NCBI GenBank assembly: GCA_045613065.1
Contig: JAZLAH010000035.1
Span: 1-6,078, forward strand
Origin: Fimenecus sp045613065
GTDB taxonomy: Bacteria; Bacillota; Clostridia; Oscillospirales; Acutalibacteraceae
DNA: 6,078 bases
Reading direction: 5' to 3'
Shown: one piece after another, positions 4,588 to 6,078 of the stretch
Layout of the letters: each line of letters opens with the position of its first letter
Numbering within the stretch: position 1 is the first letter of the stretch
Made by a program: the position numbers and the translations under genes
Notes under the pieces: model-generated
Database searches by the model: none
Told to the model about the DNA's origin: nothing
Seen by the model: the letters and a program-made list of their open reading frames with translations, nothing else

Positions 4588-5688
4588 TTACATCATGCTT
4601 GCGATTTCAGCAGCAAAGTTGTCTTCCTTCTTTTCAATGCCTTCGCCCTTTTCGAAACGAACGAAGCTTGTAAGCTTAATGTCAGCGCCAAGTTCTTTAG
4701 CAACTGAATTGATGTATCCGTCAACAGAACCGTCGAAGAGGTCTGAACGAACGAATGCCTGTTCAAGAAGGCAAACTTCCTTAATCTGCTTTGCAAGACG
4801 ACCCTGTACAAGACCTGCGAAAATCTTGTTTTCAGCGATTTCAGCCTTATGTGAAACTGCGATTTCAGCCATTGTTGCATAAGCTTCCTTTGAAATGAAG
4901 TTTACGAAGTTCTTTCTCTGCTTCTGGTCAAGACCATTGTAGATTTCAGCATCTTCGTCGCTCCACTTCTTATCGTTAATAGCTTCAGTAATGATGCTGT
5001 TAAGAATTGGAACAGGAAGTGAATCAGGCTTGTTAAGAGCGCTGTCAACTGTAATTGACTTCATCTTTGCAAGCTCATCATCAGAAATGTCTGACTTACC
5101 AAGGTATTCAGGGTTCATAGCAGCAATCTGCATAGCTACGTTCTTACCCATTGCGTCGAATTCAGCCTTAGCTGCTGTTGCATCATCAACATCAAATGCA
5201 CAAAGAACACCAACTGTACCACCTGCATGGATATATGTTGCTGTGTGACCTTCAACAAGAGCAAATCTACGAACCTTCATATTTTCACGAAGAGCAAGGA
5301 ATACTTCCTGAACTTCTTCGTCAACTGTCTTATCAGAATCAACTACCTTTGTAGCAAGAAGAGCTTCAACATCAGCTGGCTTTGCAGCAACAACTGTCTT
5401 AACAACCTTAGCAGCAAGGTTAACGAATGGTTCGCCCTTAGCAACGAAGTCTGTTTCACAGTTAATTTCAACAAGAGCACCTGCATTAGCATCGCTATAA
5501 GCAGCAACTACACCTTCAGCAGCAACACGGCTTGCTTTCTTAGCAGCTGAAGCAAGGCCTTTTTCTCTAAGAATGTCAATTGCCTTTTCAATATCGCCAT
5601 CTGTTTCAACAAGAGCTTTTTTACAATCCATCATACCAACGCCTGTCTTCTCACGAAGAGCCTGTACGTCTTTTGCAGTAAATGCCAT
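4588..5688 (-). CDS. tsf: Translation elongation factor Ts, long form with an internal insertion
   Basis: EF-Ts is the cytosolic nucleotide-exchange factor that releases GDP from EF-Tu. The N-terminal UBA-like domain is plain (residues 1-55, MAFTAKDVQALREKTGVGMM then DCKKAL). The core follows, with CETDFVAK at 77-84; the D80-F81 pair corresponds to the residues that E. coli EF-Ts pushes into EF-Tu near the Mg site. Other landmarks are MKVRRFALVEG (137-147), MGKNVAMQIAAMNPEYL (180-196), EVCLLEQAFV (304-313) and FVRFEKGEGIEKKEDNFAAE (342-361). At 366 residues it is longer than the roughly 280-310 usual for the family. The excess appears to lie between about 220 and 290, where a segment rich in Asp, Lys and Asn (around WSDEDAEIYNGLDQKQRKNF) precedes the return to family sequence at KIFAGLVQGRLAK. 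The gene follows rpsB and ends at a strong terminator. Confidence 0.96.
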   Translation of the reverse strand: MAFTAKDVQALREKTGVGMMDCKKALVETDGDIEKAIDILREKGLASAAKKASRVAAEGVVAAYSDANAGALVEINCETDFVAKGEPFVNLAAKVVKTVVAAKPADVEALLATKVVDSDKTVDEEVQEVFLALRENMKVRRFALVEGHTATYIHAGGTVGVLCAFDVDDATAAKAEFDAMGKNVAMQIAAMNPEYLGKSDISDDELAKMKSITVDSALNKPDSLPVPILNSIITEAINDKKWSDEDAEIYNGLDQKQRKNFVNFISKEAYATMAEIAVSHKAEIAENKIFAGLVQGRLAKQIKEVCLLEQAFVRSDLFDGSVDGYINSVAKELGADIKLTSFVRFEKGEGIEKKEDNFAAEIASMM

Positions 5689-5696
5689 TTTCTTTT

Positions 5697-5701
5697 CCTC
5701 C
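5697..5701 (-). promoter_or_regulatory. Ribosome binding site of tsf (decides the start)
   Basis: The minus strand reads GGAGG, then 8 nt, then the ATG at 5688. This ideal Shine-Dalgarno picks the start MAFTAKDVQ. The longer frame begins at 5733 inside the spacer hairpin and would add 15 residues that are absent from EF-Ts proteins. Confidence 0.9.
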
Positions 5702-5721
5702 AATATCATTGATTTTAAAAC

Positions 5722-5747
5722 AGCCCGTAACACTTAAGCCACGGGCT
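5722..5747 (-). promoter_or_regulatory. Hairpin in the rpsB-tsf spacer, attenuator-like
   Basis: Read on the minus strand, AGCCCGT and ACGGGCT form a perfect 7-bp stem around a 12-nt loop, starting 13 nt after the rpsB stop codon. Only four T follow (GTTTTAAAA), so it would be a weak terminator at best. A partial terminator between rpsB and tsf is known in E. coli; by analogy (inference) this hairpin could lower tsf relative to rpsB or protect a processed 3' end. Confidence 0.5.
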
Positions 5748-5759
5748 AAAAATTAAAAA

Positions 5760-6078
5760 TTATTCAGCAACTTCTTCTGTAGTTTCTTCAGCAGCTGCAT
5801 CCATCTGTTCACCCTGTCTGCCTTCGATAACAGCATCAGCCATAGCACCTGCAATAAGCTTTACTGCACGGATAGCATCATCGTTACCAGGGATAACATA
5901 ATCAACATCATCAGGGTCACAGTTTGTATCAACGATAGCGATAACAGGAATACCAAGCTTCTTAGCTTCAGCAACTGCAATCTTTTCTTTTCTTGGGTCA
6001 ACAATGAACATAGCAGCTGGCTGCTTCTTCATTTCTGTGATACCACCAATGTACTTTTCAAGCTTTTCAATTTCAAGC
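5760..6078 (-). CDS. rpsB: 30S ribosomal protein S2, C-terminal part (5' end beyond the window)
   Basis: This is the C-terminal 105 residues of ribosomal protein S2, a structural protein of the small subunit that helps dock S1 and mRNA. The frame stays open to the right edge, so the gene continues off the window; the internal Met at 6032 is not the start. The visible protein begins LEIEKLKEYIGGI and carries the S2 landmarks MFIVDPRKEKIAVAEA, IVDTNCDPDDVDYVIPGNDD and AIRAVKLIAGAMADAVIEG. It ends in an acidic Ala/Glu-rich tail (about the last 17 residues, ending EEVAE), typical of Firmicute S2 proteins. It lies 71 bp upstream of tsf in the conserved rpsB-tsf order. Codon use is even and richer in G+C than the genes to the left, fitting high expression. 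Identification is essentially certain. Confidence 0.97.
   Translation of the reverse strand, partial: LEIEKLEKYIGGITEMKKQPAAMFIVDPRKEKIAVAEAKKLGIPVIAIVDTNCDPDDVDYVIPGNDDAIRAVKLIAGAMADAVIEGRQGEQMDAAAEETTEEVAE

Noticed and set aside
4595..4882. Plus-strand 95-residue frame (and further frames at 4991-5248 and 5227-5550) opposite tsf.
   Set aside because: They are antisense shadows of the tsf coding sequence; Ser/Ala-rich composition mirrors its codon bias and no ribosome site or family match is seen.
5689..5733. Upstream ATG at 5733 as an alternative tsf start.
   Set aside because: It lies in the intergenic hairpin, lacks a ribosome site, and adds residues not found in EF-Ts; GGAGG points to 5688.

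Overview
The window looks like chromosomal DNA from a low-GC Clostridia-type Firmicute, probably an Oscillospiraceae/Ruminococcus-like gut anaerobe. This rests on AT-rich sequence, strong Shine-Dalgarno sites, a CwlD-type amidase, and the style of the RpsB and EF-Ts proteins; genus-level placement is a guess. All seven supported genes lie on the minus strand, so the window reads from right to left.

Right end (about 4530-6078): the 3' part of rpsB (ribosomal protein S2), a short spacer with a GC-rich hairpin, then tsf (elongation factor Ts), closed by a textbook intrinsic terminator. This translation block is visibly richer in G+C and more uniform in codon choice than the rest, as expected of highly expressed genes. 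The EF-Ts is unusually long because of an apparent insertion in its C-terminal half.

Middle (1441-4457): a tightly packed, translationally coupled unit of four genes. They are a membrane-anchored N-acetylmuramoyl-L-alanine amidase (cwlD-like), radA (recombination branch-migration ATPase), a 253-residue protein that resembles the DUF6873/GME-fold (pentein-like) group, and a 62-residue basic membrane-anchored protein. Every junction overlaps (17 bp, 4 bp, 4 bp), so these are almost certainly one transcript. The shared message joins wall hydrolysis, DNA repair and two proteins of unknown function.

Left (234-1409): a single-gene cassette with its own extended -10 promoter and its own terminator. 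It encodes a 366-residue fusion of a FlaR/adenylate-kinase-like P-loop kinase and an HD-domain phosphohydrolase. This is the most interesting protein in the window.

Far left (1-233): no gene is seen, but the stretch is dense with regulatory sequence. It has a near-perfect sigma-A promoter firing left out of the window, a 22-bp palindrome at its predicted start point, a 14-bp direct repeat, repeated TCAACA motifs around the -35 box, and a self-complementary -10 region that also makes a plausible opposite-strand promoter. The controlled gene lies beyond the left edge, after a leader of about 148 nt or more.

No rRNA, tRNA, CRISPR array, insertion sequence or prophage gene was seen.
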